Below are positions 23,743 through 35,426 of a DNA stretch of 64,000 nucleotides, piece after piece; the stretch's first letter is position 1; each line of letters opens with the position of its first letter. A program made the translations under genes and the position numbers. The stretch lies in NCBI RefSeq assembly GCF_008327685.1, contig NZ_BDDE01000014.1, positions 310,001-374,000 of the forward strand, written 5' to 3'. The DNA is from Actinomadura sp. K4S16 (GTDB lineage Bacteria; Actinomycetota; Actinomycetes; Streptosporangiales; Streptosporangiaceae). The notes beneath the pieces were generated by a model. That model ran no database searches. It was not told where the DNA came from and saw only the letters and a program-made list of their open reading frames with translations.

Positions 23743-26700
23743 CTACCGGACGCGGTAGGCGCGGATGACCCGCTGGTCGACGCCGCTGCCGCCCGCGTCC
23801 TTCGCGCTGACGCGCAGCGAGACCGCCTGCCCCTCGACCGGCGCCGGGAGCGGGGCGCCGAACCGCCCGCCGCCGAGGGCCTTCACCCGGGCCTCCTGCC
23901 AGGTCGCGCCGTCGTCCACCGACGTCCAGAACCGCAGCCCGGTGATCGCGGCCTTGCCGGAGCCCGCCATCCGCGCGGCGGTGAGCACGGCGGGCTTCCC
24001 GGACGGCTGGTTGCGCAGGTCGAGGTTCAGGTCGTAGTCGACGAGGAGGAGCGGCAGGTTGGCGCTCTCGTGGCCGCCCGGCGCGCCGGAGCGGAACGTC
24101 CAGGACGTCGAGGTGCGGATCGACACCGGGACGACGGCCGACGCGTCGTTCTCGTACGTCAGCCGGTACCCCGCCTCTTCGGCCGGGACGGTGAACTCGC
24201 CGAACGGCCCGTTCCTCTCGCCGATCTTCTTGGCCCCCGCGAACAGCGCCATGCGCCCCTTCACCTCGTGCATGGCGCAGTCGAAGCCGTCCGGACGGGT
24301 CTGGAGGTCGACGAGCGCGACGCGCATGCTCTGCCCGGTGCGGGCCGCGGGGTAGCGGGCGCAGCCGCTGGGCGTGACGCCGGTCCCCGAGTACGGGCCG
24401 GGGCGCAGCGGCTGGCGGCCCCAGCGCTCGGAGACCCGCCCGCCCGGCTTCAGTTCGCCGAACGGCCCCTGGTCCACCCAGAAGTCCTCACCGAACTTGA
24501 CGAACCCCTCGTCCCCCCACAGCAGGCCGGAGCCGGTCGAGACGTAGTCGGTCCGGGACGTTCCGGGCTTGACGTCCCCGTTCGCCTCGAACATCAGCAG
24601 GCCCTCCGGGCTGATGCCGTAGCGCTTCTCGCCCATGGGGATGCCCGCGTCCCCGTCGAACGCGGCGAACCGCTGGTCGACGCGGGCCATCCGCTTGACC
24701 TCGGCGGGGGTGACGACGTGCGTCAGGTCGGCGGGGACTCCGTTGCCCAGGGGGTGCAGGACGTCGTAGACCGTGCCGGGCGCGCTCAGCCGGTGGTTGG
24801 TGTACGCGCGGAACGTCCCGGTCTCCACGCCGTCCATCCGCTGGGCGTACACGGGCGCCTTCGCGGGATCGAAGGAGTAGGCGCTGAACCACCACAGCCC
24901 CTGCCCTGCGTCGCGGACCATGTCCGCCGACAGCATCGACTGCTGGGTCTCGACGCCTTCCACGCGCGCGCCGACCTTGACGGCGGCGGCGCCGTCGAGC
25001 GTGACGGTCGTGGGCCCGTCGACCGCCACCTCGGGGTCTCCGGCCAGCGCCGAACGCCAGTCGCCGGTGTCGTCCACGTTGCCGAGGACCGCGTAGCGGC
25101 CGTCGGGGACGCGGACCTTCGCCGTCCCGGTGGCGTCGACCCACTGGGAGAACAGCGCCATGTCGGCCAGGTTGACCACGGTGGCGGAGGCGGAGAAGTC
25201 CGCCGGGTCGGTGCCCGGCAAGGGGGTGGCCTTGATCGTGAGGTCGTGCGACGGAGGCTCGACGTAGAACGTGACGGGCGTTTCGAGGGTCGCACCGCCG
25301 CCCGTCGCCGTCACCACGGCCGTGTACAGGCCGGGACGGCCGGCGAGCTCGGCCGCGTCCACGGTCAGGGCCGCCTGGCCGGTGCCGCCCGCCGGGACGT
25401 CCACGCCGGAGGGGACGCTCGCCGCGCCGTTCGCCGCGTGCCCGCGACGGTCGACGACCTTCACGCTCAACCGCATGCGAACGGGGCGGGGGGCCCGGGA
25501 CGTCCAGCCGAGCTTCGCGGACAGCGCCCTGTGCTCGGGGAACCGCGACGTGCCGAGGTCGACGATGCTCTGCGCGGCGAGGACGGGGCTCTTCGCGGCC
25601 TCGCCCGCGTCGAGGCGTCCGGCCCCGCCCTCGAAGGCGTCACCGCCGGTCGCCGGGTCGGCCGTCCCGACGAGGGCGGCCTTGAGGCGGGAGGGGCCCC
25701 AGTCCGGGTGCTTCGCGGCGAGCAGCGCGGCGGCGCCGGCGACATGCGGCGTGGCCATCGACGTCCCGGACGCCTTGGTGTAGCGCGCTCCGGTCGGTGT
25801 GCCCATGGCGGTGCCCTCGGCGCGGGCCGCGATGATGTCGACGCCCGGCGCGACGATCTCCGGCTTCGCGACGTGCCCGCGCGGTCCCCGGCTGGAGAAC
25901 TCGGCGAGGCGGTCGCGGGCGTCGACGGCACCGACGGTGAGCGCGGCATCGGCCGTTCCGGGCGTGCCGACCGACCCGACCAGGCCTTCGTTGCCCGCCG
26001 CGACGACGAACAGCGTCCCGTGCCGCTTCGTGAGGTCGTTCAGGGCCAGCGAGAGGGGATCGGCGCCGTCGGTGGGGGCGCCGCCGAGGCTCATGTTGAC
26101 GACGTCGGCGCGCGGCGCGGCCCACTCCATCCCGGCGATCACGCTGGAGTCGGTGCCGGAGCCCTCGTCGTCCAGGACCTTGCCGATCAGCAGGTCCGCC
26201 TGCGGCGCGACGCCCCGGCGCTCCCCGTGGGAGGCGGCGCCCGTTCCGGCGACGGTCGAGGCGACGTGCGTGCCGTGCCCGACCCGGTCGGCGGTGTCGG
26301 GCGACTCGGAGAAGTTCTTCGTCTGGGTGATGCGCCCCTTGAGGTCGGGGTGCCCGGCGTCCACACCCGTGTCGAGGACGGCGACCTTCGCGCCCTCGCC
26401 GGTGTACCCGGCGCTCCAGGCCGCGGGCGCGCCGATCTGCCGCAGGTTGGAGTCCAGCCGGTGGGCGGCGGGGGCCCGGGGCGCGGCGAGCGCACCGGGC
26501 GCGGTGGTGAAGCGCGCCTTGACCTTGCCGTCCAGCCAGATGTGCCGGATCCCGCCGGTGGCCTTGACCGACGGCATCCCGGCCAGCGCGCCGCCGAGCC
26601 GCGGCGCGTCGCCCTTGGGCTGCCGGACGGCGGTGGCGCCGATGCTCGGGAGCTCCCGCGTCGTGCTGAGCGTCCCACCGAGCGCCTTGCGGGGGCTCGT

Positions 26701-27102
26701 CCCCGCGGACCGCTGCACGATCAGCGGCAGGTCGCCGCTGCGGGCGTCGTCGTAGCCCTGCGCGATCAGCGCGGTGACGTCGAACAGCTCGGGGTCGATC
26801 ACCCGGCCGACCAGCCCGGCGACGTCGACCGGGGTGACGACGACGTGCCCGTCCGGGCGGACCTCCTTGCGGAAGGAGTGCTCCTCCCGGCCGGGCGCCG
26901 GCGTCACCGACACCAGCGGGGGCCTGCCCTTGATCGTCCGGACGGCGACCACGTCCCCGGTGAGCAAGGTCACCTTCCATGAGCCGCCGGGGTCCAGGCC
27001 GCCCGCCGGCGGCGCGGCGTGGGCGGGCGGGGGGACCGCGGCCAGCGTCCCGGCCGCGAGCAGGATGCCGAGCAGGGCCCGGCTCCGGCGTCTGTGCGTC
27101 AT
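23743..27102 (-). CDS. Secreted S8 subtilisin-family serine protease
   Basis: 1119 aa. Signal peptide with an AHA-A cleavage site near residue 29, then a prodomain-like region to about 200. The catalytic triad is complete: Asp244 (AVLDTGVDAGH), His276 (GHGTHVAST) and Ser448 (GTSMATPHVAG), with oxyanion Asn371 (VVAAGNEG). About 600 residues of C-terminal beta-rich domains follow, with no LPxTG anchor, so it is expected to be released. ATG at 27102 behind AGGAG. Resembles large actinomycete extracellular proteases; the substrate is unknown. Monocistronic. Confidence 0.93.
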   Translation of the reverse strand: MTHRRRSRALLGILLAAGTLAAVPPPAHAAPPAGGLDPGGSWKVTLLTGDVVAVRTIKGRPPLVSVTPAPGREEHSFRKEVRPDGHVVVTPVDVAGLVGRVIDPELFDVTALIAQGYDDARSGDLPLIVQRSAGTSPRKALGGTLSTTRELPSIGATAVRQPKGDAPRLGGALAGMPSVKATGGIRHIWLDGKVKARFTTAPGALAAPRAPAAHRLDSNLRQIGAPAAWSAGYTGEGAKVAVLDTGVDAGHPDLKGRITQTKNFSESPDTADRVGHGTHVASTVAGTGAASHGERRGVAPQADLLIGKVLDDEGSGTDSSVIAGMEWAAPRADVVNMSLGGAPTDGADPLSLALNDLTKRHGTLFVVAAGNEGLVGSVGTPGTADAALTVGAVDARDRLAEFSSRGPRGHVAKPEIVAPGVDIIAARAEGTAMGTPTGARYTKASGTSMATPHVAGAAALLAAKHPDWGPSRLKAALVGTADPATGGDAFEGGAGRLDAGEAAKSPVLAAQSIVDLGTSRFPEHRALSAKLGWTSRAPRPVRMRLSVKVVDRRGHAANGAASVPSGVDVPAGGTGQAALTVDAAELAGRPGLYTAVVTATGGGATLETPVTFYVEPPSHDLTIKATPLPGTDPADFSASATVVNLADMALFSQWVDATGTAKVRVPDGRYAVLGNVDDTGDWRSALAGDPEVAVDGPTTVTLDGAAAVKVGARVEGVETQQSMLSADMVRDAGQGLWWFSAYSFDPAKAPVYAQRMDGVETGTFRAYTNHRLSAPGTVYDVLHPLGNGVPADLTHVVTPAEVKRMARVDQRFAAFDGDAGIPMGEKRYGISPEGLLMFEANGDVKPGTSRTDYVSTGSGLLWGDEGFVKFGEDFWVDQGPFGELKPGGRVSERWGRQPLRPGPYSGTGVTPSGCARYPAARTGQSMRVALVDLQTRPDGFDCAMHEVKGRMALFAGAKKIGERNGPFGEFTVPAEEAGYRLTYENDASAVVPVSIRTSTSWTFRSGAPGGHESANLPLLLVDYDLNLDLRNQPSGKPAVLTAARMAGSGKAAITGLRFWTSVDDGATWQEARVKALGGGRFGAPLPAPVEGQAVSLRVSAKDAGGSGVDQRVIRAYRVR

Positions 27103-27341
27103 CGAGTCTCCTCTGCCATGGCCGTCCCGGAACGGACGGTCTCCATTGATCAGCCGAAGCGACTGATCGACTTCACGGCGGAGCCCCGAGCGCCGGGCGG
27201 CGCGGCCACCCCTCGCTCCTTCTCGTGGAGGACGAGGGCGCCGCGGTCCCTCCTCCGGCCGGGCGAACTTCTCCTCGGCGAACCGGCGGCGGGAACCGGA
27301 ATAGGCCGCTCACTCGTCCTGTTGTAGAGGTCGTCAGCAAA

Positions 27342-27362
27342 GTTGAGTCCGGCCGACTCAAG
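27342..27362 (+). promoter_or_regulatory. HAIR operator 1 (HspR binding site)
   Basis: GTTGAGT-N7-ACTCAAG matches the HspR-associated inverted repeat CTTGAGT-N7-ACTCAAG with one change. It lies 115 bp upstream of dnaK, just upstream of a TTGACA hexamer, so HspR encoded four genes downstream should autorepress the operon. Confidence 0.88.
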
Positions 27363-27366
27363 TCAT

Positions 27367-27395
27367 TTGACAGGAACGAGGATGCCGGGCAACCT
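27367..27395 (+). promoter_or_regulatory. Candidate heat-shock promoter of dnaK
   Basis: TTGACA at 27367-27372 with CAACCT 17 bp downstream (27390-27395). The -35 is perfect, the -10 weak. It is bracketed by the two HAIR sites. Confidence 0.55.
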
Positions 27396-27414
27396 TGCGG
27401 ACAGAAGACTCAAC
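27394..27414 (+). promoter_or_regulatory. Degenerate HAIR operator 2
   Basis: CTTGCGG-N7-ACTCAAC keeps the half-site spacing of HAIR with three changes. It is 52 bp downstream of site 1 and overlaps the presumed -10, fitting cooperative HspR binding. Confidence 0.55.
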
Positions 27415-27476
27415 CGGCCGCGCCTCGGGGGCGACCGGGGCTGCGATATCACCGGATACGACGGAGGACGAGAAAC

Positions 27477-29338
<1,862 letters not shown>

Positions 29339-29342
<4 letters not shown>

Positions 29343-29989
29343 CGTCCTCTCCCAACGAGGGCGAGGAGAAGGAGGGCCCGGTGATCCGCGACAAGCGGCG
29401 CATCGATCCCGAGACGGGGGAGGTCCGGGAGCGGGCGGGGGAGTCCTCGCCGGCCCCGGAGGCCCCGGCGGACGGGGGCGCCAAGGCCACCGATGAGGAG
29501 GTCTCCTCTCTGAAGACGCAACTGGCGGAACGGCTCGCCGACCTCCAGCGCCTGAAGGCGGAGTACGACAACTACCGCAAGCGCGTCGAGCGCGACCGGG
29601 TCGCGGTCCGCGAGCAGGCCCTCGGGCAGGTGCTGTCCGAGCTGCTCCCGGTGCTGGACGACATCGGCCGCGCCCGTGACCACGAGGAGCTCACCGGCGG
29701 GTTCAAGTCCGTCGCGGAGAGCCTGGAGGCGGTCACCGGCAAGCTCGGCCTGGAGCGGTTCGGGGAGAAGGGCGAGCCCTTCGACCCGGTCGTGCACGAG
29801 GCGCTGATGCACTCGCACTCGACCGAGGTGACCGAGACGAGCGTCACCGACGTCCTCCAGCCCGGGTACCGGATCGGCGAGCGGGTCCTGCGGCCCGCCC
29901 GCGTGGCGGTGGCCGACCCCGCTCCGGACTCCGGAGCCGACGAGCCCGGCGGCGAGCCGGGCGAATCGAACGACGAACCGGGCGAATGA
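29339..29989 (+). CDS. grpE: Nucleotide exchange factor GrpE
   Basis: 216 aa, GTG start within a GTGA overlap with dnaK. N-terminal acidic disordered part (1-55), long helix ([20 protein letters not shown]) and the C-terminal beta domain ([41 protein letters not shown]). Releases ADP from DnaK. The tail after residue 195 is Pro/Glu/Gly-rich and may be flexible. Confidence 0.97.
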
Positions 29990-29996
29990 TCCTCAG

Positions 29997-30022
29997 GGGG
30001 CCCGCCCGGACGGGCGGGCCCC
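29997..30022 (+). terminator. GC hairpin between grpE and dnaJ
   Basis: GGGGCCCGCCCG and CGGGCGGGCCCC are self-complementary with a 2-nt gap, a few bases after the grpE stop and without a T-run. More likely a partial terminator or mRNA-stability element inside the operon than a full stop. Confidence 0.6.
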
Positions 30023-30073
30023 GCAGGGGCCTGAAGACATGTGGCAAGTGGCGATAGCAGAAGGCGGGGCGCC

Positions 30074-31243
30074 GTGAGCACCAAGGACTACCTGGAGAAG
30101 GACTACTACAAGGTCCTCGGTGTCGCGAAGACGGCCTCCCAGGAGGAGATCAAGAAGTCCTACCGGAAGCTGGCGCGCAAGTACCACCCGGACGCCAACA
30201 AGGGCGACACCGAGGCCGAGGACCGCTTCAAGGAGGTCTCGGAGGCCTACGACGTGCTGTCCGACGAGAAGCGCCGCAAGGAGTACGACGCGGTGCGCTC
30301 GATGCCGGGCGGCTTCCGCGGCCAGCAGGGCGGCGGCTTCCCGTTCGACCTCGGCGACATCTTCGGCCAGTCGGGCGGGACGCAGACGGGCGGCGCCGGG
30401 GAGCGCATCGGCGACCTGTTCGGCGGCCTGTTCGGCGGGCGCGCCGGCGGCGGCGCCCGCACGGCGGGGACGCGGCGCGCGCGGCGCGGCGCGGACGTCG
30501 AGACCGAGGTGACCCTGTCGTTCGGCCGCGCGATGAACGGCGTCACCGTCCCGATCAAACTGACCAGCGAGGCGGCCTGCAACAGCTGCCGCGGGACGGG
30601 GGCCAAGGCCGGCACCGTGCCGCGGGTGTGCCCGAACTGCGAGGGCACCGGGCACGAGACCCGCAACCTCGGCAACTTCGGCTTCCAGGAGCCGTGCAAG
30701 GAGTGCCGCGGCCGGGGACTCGTCGTCGACGACCCGTGCCCGACCTGCCACGGCAGCGGCCGCGCAACCGGCACCCGGACCATCCAGGCCCGCATCCCGG
30801 CGGGCGTGGCGGACGGGCAGAAGATCCGGCTGAAGGGCAAGGGCGCGCCCGGCGAGAACGGCGGCCCGGCCGGCGACCTGTACGTGAACATCAAGGTGCT
30901 GCCGCACAAGGTGTTCGGCCGCAGCGGCGACAACCTGACGCTGACCGTCCCGGTGACCTTCCCCGAGGCGGCGCTCGGCGGCGAGATCAGGGTGCCGACC
31001 TTCCAGGGGCAGCCCGTCACGCTGAAGCTGCCCGAGGGCACGCCGAACGGCCGCAAGTTCCGCGTGAAGGGGCGCGGCGCACCGCGGCGCGACGGCACGA
31101 AGGGCGACCTGCTCGTCACCGTCGACGTGCACGTCCCGCAGAAGCTCGACGAGCAGTCGCGCGAGGCGCTCGCCAAGCTCCGGACGGCGGGCGCGGGCGA
31201 CGACCTGCGCGCCGACCTCCTCCAGCAGGCCAGACAGGAGTGA
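30074..31243 (+). CDS. dnaJ: Co-chaperone DnaJ
   Basis: 389 aa, GTG start. J domain with HPD at 38-40, Gly/Phe-rich segment (about 85-140), four zinc-finger repeats ([32 protein letters not shown]) and the C-terminal substrate domains. A full type I DnaJ that stimulates DnaK ATPase. The N-terminus ([16 protein letters not shown]) is of the DnaJ1 form found in actinomycete dnaK operons. Followed by hspR after 5 nt. Confidence 0.97.
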   Translation: MSTKDYLEKDYYKVLGVAKTASQEEIKKSYRKLARKYHPDANKGDTEAEDRFKEVSEAYDVLSDEKRRKEYDAVRSMPGGFRGQQGGGFPFDLGDIFGQSGGTQTGGAGERIGDLFGGLFGGRAGGGARTAGTRRARRGADVETEVTLSFGRAMNGVTVPIKLTSEAACNSCRGTGAKAGTVPRVCPNCEGTGHETRNLGNFGFQEPCKECRGRGLVVDDPCPTCHGSGRATGTRTIQARIPAGVADGQKIRLKGKGAPGENGGPAGDLYVNIKVLPHKVFGRSGDNLTLTVPVTFPEAALGGEIRVPTFQGQPVTLKLPEGTPNGRKFRVKGRGAPRRDGTKGDLLVTVDVHVPQKLDEQSREALAKLRTAGAGDDLRADLLQQARQE

Positions 31244-31248
31244 TCTTC

Positions 31249-31695
31249 ATGGATCCCTTCGGCGACGACACTCCGGTCTACGTGATCTCCGTGGCGGCGC
31301 AGCTGTCCGGGCTGCACCCGCAGACGCTGCGCACCTACGACCGGATGGGCCTGGTGTCCCCCGGCCGTACGGCGGGCCGGGGACGCCGCTACTCCATGCG
31401 GGACATCGTGATGCTCCGCGAGATCCAGCGGCTCTCCCAGGAGGAGGGCATCAACCTGTCCGGCATCAAGCACATCCTGGAGCTGCAGCGCGACAACGCC
31501 CGGCTCCGCGAGGAGCTCGCCAAGGCGCACGCCGCGCTGGAGGAGCTCGCGAACGAACTCGAATCGACCCGTGCGGTCGCGGCGCGGCTGGCGCAGCAGC
31601 GGCGGCACGGGGAACCGAGCGGCACTCCCGGCGCCGACCTCGTGCCCATCAGGCGGACGAGCGTCGTGGTCTGGCACGAGCGCAACTCGGACTGA
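31249..31695 (+). CDS. hspR: Heat-shock repressor HspR (MerR family)
   Basis: 148 aa. MerR-type winged helix at the N-terminus ([37 protein letters not shown]) followed by a coiled coil ([20 protein letters not shown]). Represses the operon by binding HAIR sites together with DnaK, giving feedback on chaperone supply. ATG at 31249 with AGGAG eight bases upstream. Closes the four-gene core; clpB follows after 149 bp that hold a triple hairpin repeat. Confidence 0.96.
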   Translation: MDPFGDDTPVYVISVAAQLSGLHPQTLRTYDRMGLVSPGRTAGRGRRYSMRDIVMLREIQRLSQEEGINLSGIKHILELQRDNARLREELAKAHAALEELANELESTRAVAARLAQQRRHGEPSGTPGADLVPIRRTSVVVWHERNSD

Positions 31696-31700
31696 ATAAG

Positions 31701-31822
31701 GCAGTTGTCGGGGGTCTGGGGGTTGTCCCCCAGAAGGACAGAGCAGTTGTCGGGGGTCTGGGGGTTGCCCCCCAGAAGGACAGAGCAGTTGTCGGGGGTC
31801 TGGGGGTTGCCCCCCAGAAGGA
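31701..31822 (+). repeat. Three tandem 42-bp hairpin repeats between hspR and clpB
   Basis: Units start at 31701, 31743 and 31785 with exact 42-bp period; the third is cut to 38 bp. Each carries CTGGGGG-TTGY-CCCCCAG, a 7-bp stem with tetraloop, and two G5 tracts. Copies differ only at one loop base (T in copy 1, C in 2 and 3). Possible attenuator, RNA-stability element or REP-like repeat. Confidence 0.92.
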
Positions 31823-31844
31823 ACACGGCTTACGGGGTGGGGCG

Positions 31845-34442
31845 ATGGACTACAAGCTGACGCAGAAGAGCCAGGAGGCGCTGTCGATCGCCGTCCGCAG
31901 GGCGGCGGCCGAGGGGCATCCCGAGGTCGAGCCGCAGCACCTGCTGGTGGCGCTGATCGGGCTGCCGGACGGGACGGCCGTGCCGCTGCTGGAGGCGGTC
32001 GGCGCCGACTGGCAGGTGATCCGCGGGCGGGCGGAGGAGCAGCTCGCGGCGATGCCGAAGGCGCAGGGGTCGACGGTGGCGACGCCGCGGCTGTCCGGCC
32101 AGCTCCAGCGGTCGGTCAACACGGCGGCCAACCGCGCGCAGCAGCTGGAGGACGAGTACGTCTCGACCGAGCACCTGCTCGTCGGGCTGGCGGCCGACGG
32201 CGGCCCGGCGGCGGGCCTGCTGAAGGAGTTCGGCGCGACGCCGCAGGCGCTGCTGGACGCGTTCGAGAAGGTGCGCGGGCACGCCCGCGTCACCAGCGAG
32301 AACCCCGAGGGCACCTACCAGTCGCTGGAGAAGTACGGCGTCGACCTGACGGCGGCGGCCCGCGACGGCCGGCTCGACCCGGTGATCGGCCGCGACTCGG
32401 AGATCCGCCGGGTGATCCAGGTGCTGTCGCGCCGGACGAAGAACAACCCGGTGCTGATCGGCGAGCCCGGCGTCGGCAAGACGGCCGTGGTCGAGGGGCT
32501 GGCGCAGCGGATCATCGCGGGCGACGTCCCCGAGTCGCTGCGCGGCAAGAGCCTCATCTCGCTCGACCTCGGCGCGATGGTCGCGGGCGCGAAGTACCGC
32601 GGCGAGTTCGAGGAGCGGCTCAAGGCCGTCCTGAACGAGATCAAGGAGAGCGAGGGGCAGGTCGTCACGTTCATCGACGAGCTGCACACCGTCGTCGGGG
32701 CGGGCGCGGCCGAGGGCGCGATGGACGCCGGCAACATGCTGAAGCCGATGCTGGCCCGCGGCGAGCTGCGGATGATCGGCGCGACGACGCTGGACGAGTA
32801 CCGGGAGCGGATCGAGAAGGACGCGGCCCTGGAGCGCCGGTTCCAGCAGGTGTTCGTCGGCGAGCCGTCCGTCGAGGACACGATCGCGATCCTGCGCGGG
32901 CTGAAGGGCCGGTACGAGGCGCACCACAAGGTGCAGATCAACGACTCGGCGATGGTGGCGGCGGCGACGCTGTCCGACCGCTACATCACCTCCCGGTACC
33001 TGCCGGACAAGGCGATCGACCTGGTGGACGAGGCCGCGTCCCGGCTGCGCATGGAGATCGACTCCCGGCCGGTCGAGATCGACGAGCTGCAGCGCGCCGT
33101 CGACCGGCTGAAGATGGAGCAGATGAACCTGGAGAAGGAGACCGACGAGGCGTCCCGGCAGCGCCTCGAACGGCTCCGCGCCGACCTCGCCGACAGGCAG
33201 GAGCAGCTGAGCGGCCTGAACGCCCGCTGGGAGCGGGAGAAGGCCGAGCTGAACCGGGTCGGCGAGATCAAGGAGCGGATCGACCAGCTGCGCGGCGAGG
33301 CGGAGCGGGCCGAGCGCGACGGCGACCTGGAGACGTCCTCGCGGCTCGTCTACGGCGAGATCCCGGCGCTGGAGAAGCAGCTGGAGGAGGAGGCCGAGGC
33401 GACCGAGAACCGCGACACGATGGTCAAGGAGGAGGTCGGCCCGGACGACGTCGCCGACGTGGTCGCGTCCTGGACGGGCATCCCGGCGGGCCGGCTGCTG
33501 GAGGGCGAGACCGCCAAGCTGCTGCGCATGGAGGACGAGCTCGGCAGGCGGCTGATCGGCCAGGAGGCCGCGGTCCGCACGGTGTCGGACGCGGTGCGCC
33601 GCGCCCGCGCGGGCATCTCCGACCCGGACCGCCCGACCGGCTCGTTCCTGTTCCTCGGCCCGACGGGCGTCGGCAAGACCGAGCTGGCGAAGGCGCTCGC
33701 GGAGTTCCTGTTCGACGACGAGCGGGCGATGACCCGCATCGACATGAGCGAGTACTCCGAGAAGCACAGCGTCGCCCGCCTGGTCGGCGCGCCGCCCGGA
33801 TACGTCGGCTACGAGGAGGGCGGCCAGCTCACCGAGGCCGTCCGGCGCCGCCCCTACTCGGCGGTCCTGCTGGACGAGGTGGAGAAGGCGCACCCCGAGG
33901 TCTTCGACATCCTCCTGCAGGTGCTGGACGACGGCCGCCTCACCGACGGCCAGGGCCGCACGGTCGACTTCCGCAACACGATCCTGATCCTGACCTCCAA
34001 CATCGGGTCGCAGTTCCTGGTCGACCCGACGCTGGAGAACGGGGCCAAGCGGGAGGCGGTGTGGAACGCCGTCCGGAACTCGTTCAAGCCGGAGTTCCTC
34101 AACCGCCTGGACGATGTGATCCTGTTCGACGCGCTGTCGACCGACGAGCTGACCCGCATCGTCGACCTCCAGGTGGACCGGCTGGCCGGCCGCCTCGCCG
34201 ACCGGCAGCTCTCGCTGCGGGTCACGCCCGCGGCCCGCGAGTGGCTGGCGCTGACCGGCTACGACCCGCTGTACGGGGCGCGCCCGCTGCGCCGCCTCGT
34301 GCAGACGGCGATCGGCGACCAGCTCGCCCGCGAGCTGCTGTCCGGGGAGGTCCGCGACGGCGACGAGGTGGTCGTCGACCTCGACGAGGCCGCCGACAGC
34401 CTGACCGTCAAGCCGTCCGGCGGGCTGACGCTGACGAATTAG
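31845..34442 (+). CDS. clpB: Disaggregase ClpB
   Basis: 865 aa, usual length. N-domain (1-145), first AAA+ module with Walker A GEPGVGKT near 205, coiled-coil middle domain (about 405-525, [20 protein letters not shown]), second AAA+ with GPTGVGKTE near 604, and the C-terminal domain. Works with DnaK/DnaJ/GrpE to dissolve aggregates. No HAIR site is visible in the 149 bp upstream, so it is probably read from the dnaK promoter through the hairpin repeats, or from a promoter not recognised here. Confidence 0.98.
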   Translation: MDYKLTQKSQEALSIAVRRAAAEGHPEVEPQHLLVALIGLPDGTAVPLLEAVGADWQVIRGRAEEQLAAMPKAQGSTVATPRLSGQLQRSVNTAANRAQQLEDEYVSTEHLLVGLAADGGPAAGLLKEFGATPQALLDAFEKVRGHARVTSENPEGTYQSLEKYGVDLTAAARDGRLDPVIGRDSEIRRVIQVLSRRTKNNPVLIGEPGVGKTAVVEGLAQRIIAGDVPESLRGKSLISLDLGAMVAGAKYRGEFEERLKAVLNEIKESEGQVVTFIDELHTVVGAGAAEGAMDAGNMLKPMLARGELRMIGATTLDEYRERIEKDAALERRFQQVFVGEPSVEDTIAILRGLKGRYEAHHKVQINDSAMVAAATLSDRYITSRYLPDKAIDLVDEAASRLRMEIDSRPVEIDELQRAVDRLKMEQMNLEKETDEASRQRLERLRADLADRQEQLSGLNARWEREKAELNRVGEIKERIDQLRGEAERAERDGDLETSSRLVYGEIPALEKQLEEEAEATENRDTMVKEEVGPDDVADVVASWTGIPAGRLLEGETAKLLRMEDELGRRLIGQEAAVRTVSDAVRRARAGISDPDRPTGSFLFLGPTGVGKTELAKALAEFLFDDERAMTRIDMSEYSEKHSVARLVGAPPGYVGYEEGGQLTEAVRRRPYSAVLLDEVEKAHPEVFDILLQVLDDGRLTDGQGRTVDFRNTILILTSNIGSQFLVDPTLENGAKREAVWNAVRNSFKPEFLNRLDDVILFDALSTDELTRIVDLQVDRLAGRLADRQLSLRVTPAAREWLALTGYDPLYGARPLRRLVQTAIGDQLARELLSGEVRDGDEVVVDLDEAADSLTVKPSGGLTLTN

Positions 34443-34451
34443 CGGAGAGGG

Positions 34452-34482
34452 GGCGGCCCCGGGACGAGGCCCCGGGGCCGCC
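34452..34482. terminator. Terminator after clpB
   Basis: GGCGGCCCCGGG (34452-34463) and CCCGGGGCCGCC (34471-34482) form a perfect 12-bp stem around seven bases, followed by TT. It separates clpB from the converging roadblock operon. Confidence 0.85.
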
Positions 34483-34530
34483 TTCGCGGGCCGTTCCGCC
34501 GGCGTGGGGTGTGGGCGGCGGAACGGCGGG

Positions 34531-34902
34531 TCAGATCTCCAGGTTCTCCTCGATGTCGCGGAGGCGGTGGCGGGCCAGGGCCAGGTTGCCGCGGTTCCGG
34601 TCGAGGGCCATGTAGAGGAAGAGGCCCTTGCCCTTGCGGCCCGTGACCGGCCGGATGACGTGGTACTGGCTGGAGATGCTGATCAGGATGTCCTCGATCT
34701 CCTCCTGGATGCCGAGCTGGTCCATCGTGCGGAGCTTGGCGCGCACCACCTCGGTGTTCCCGGCGGCCGCGACCTGGAGGTCGAGGGCCTTGGAACTGCC
34801 GAGGTGGCCGAGCGCCATCCCGCTGTTGTAGTCGACGACGGCGACGCCGATGGCCCCGTCGATCGACATCATGTCCTTGAGGGCGAGGTCGAGGTTGGAC
34901 AT
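34531..34902 (-). CDS. Roadblock/LC7 domain protein, short form C
   Basis: 123 aa, single roadblock/LC7 domain. Starts MSNLDLALKDMMSIDGAIGV; ends LDRNRGNLALARHRLRDIEE. In actinobacteria such proteins (CvnB-like) regulate small MglA-type GTPases in conservons. No GTPase, histidine kinase or DUF742 gene is adjacent, so the partner is elsewhere or absent. Last gene of a four-gene minus-strand operon, 22 bp after its neighbour. Paralogue of the gene at 36175-36558. Confidence 0.82.
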   Translation of the reverse strand: MSNLDLALKDMMSIDGAIGVAVVDYNSGMALGHLGSSKALDLQVAAAGNTEVVRAKLRTMDQLGIQEEIEDILISISSQYHVIRPVTGRKGKGLFLYMALDRNRGNLALARHRLRDIEENLEI

Positions 34903-34924
34903 GGTGCTCCCCTTTCGTTCGTTG

Positions 34925-35410
34925 TCATGAGCGGCGCGTGCCCGTGAGGTGGGCGGCGATGGCTCGGGCGGCGGGGCGCGACTCCAGGTGGAGGCGCCCC
35001 ACGTTGACGTCCGGGTCCGCGAGGACGGTGAGGGACGCGGTGGGGCCGGCGGCGTAGCTGACCACGTAGCCGTCCACGCCGCGGATCACGACCTCGTGGA
35101 AGGCCCCGCCGTGGGCGGTCTCCGCGATCCGGTGCGCGAGGGACAGGCCCGTCGCCGTCACGGCCGCCATGCCGGAGGGTTCGACGGAGTCGGGCAGGTC
35201 GTGCGCGATGAGCAGCCCGTCCACCGAGGCGACCAGGCCCCCGTTGAGCTGCGGGACGCGGGCCCGCAGCGCCCTCAGTTCGGCCACCACCGCCTGTTCG
35301 GTCGCCCGCGCCGCCTGCTCGGCCGCGCGGGCCGCCGCGGCCGTCGTGCCCGCCGTGACCGCCCCCGCTCGTTTCGCCACCTTCGTCAGCCTTTCGATCA
35401 AGTGAGCCAC
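34925..35410 (-). CDS. Roadblock/LC7-like protein with Ala-rich N-terminal helix, form B
   Basis: 161 aa, GTG start at 35410. Residues 1-50 form an Ala-rich amphipathic stretch (TAAAARAAEQAARATEQAVV), followed by a roadblock-like fold (LNGGLVASVDGLLIAHDLP, then GYVVSYAAGPTASLTVLADP). The N-terminal helix could be a coiled coil or a localisation element. Third gene of the operon. Function unknown beyond the fold. Confidence 0.7.
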   Translation of the reverse strand: MAHLIERLTKVAKRAGAVTAGTTAAAARAAEQAARATEQAVVAELRALRARVPQLNGGLVASVDGLLIAHDLPDSVEPSGMAAVTATGLSLAHRIAETAHGGAFHEVVIRGVDGYVVSYAAGPTASLTVLADPDVNVGRLHLESRPAARAIAAHLTGTRRS

Positions 35411-35426
35411 TCGGTCCCCAGCACGG

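Noticed and set aside
24070-26982. 970-codon plus-strand ORF opposite the subtilase
   Set aside because: Antisense shadow; the minus-strand protein has signal peptide and complete catalytic triad, this one has no recognisable motif.
31701-31822. CRISPR array
   Set aside because: Repeats are contiguous 42-bp units with no unique spacers, and no cas genes are present.
31389-31826. Minus-strand ORF with repeated [14 protein letters not shown] units
   Set aside because: The apparent 14-residue peptide repeat is the 42-bp DNA hairpin repeat read through into antisense hspR; no ribosome site.
31823-31844. Separate HAIR operator for clpB
   Set aside because: No CTTGAGT-N7-ACTCAAG-like sequence between hspR and clpB.
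31830-33893. Long minus-strand ORF opposite clpB
   Set aside because: Antisense of ClpB, composition Arg/His/Leu/Asp-rich only.
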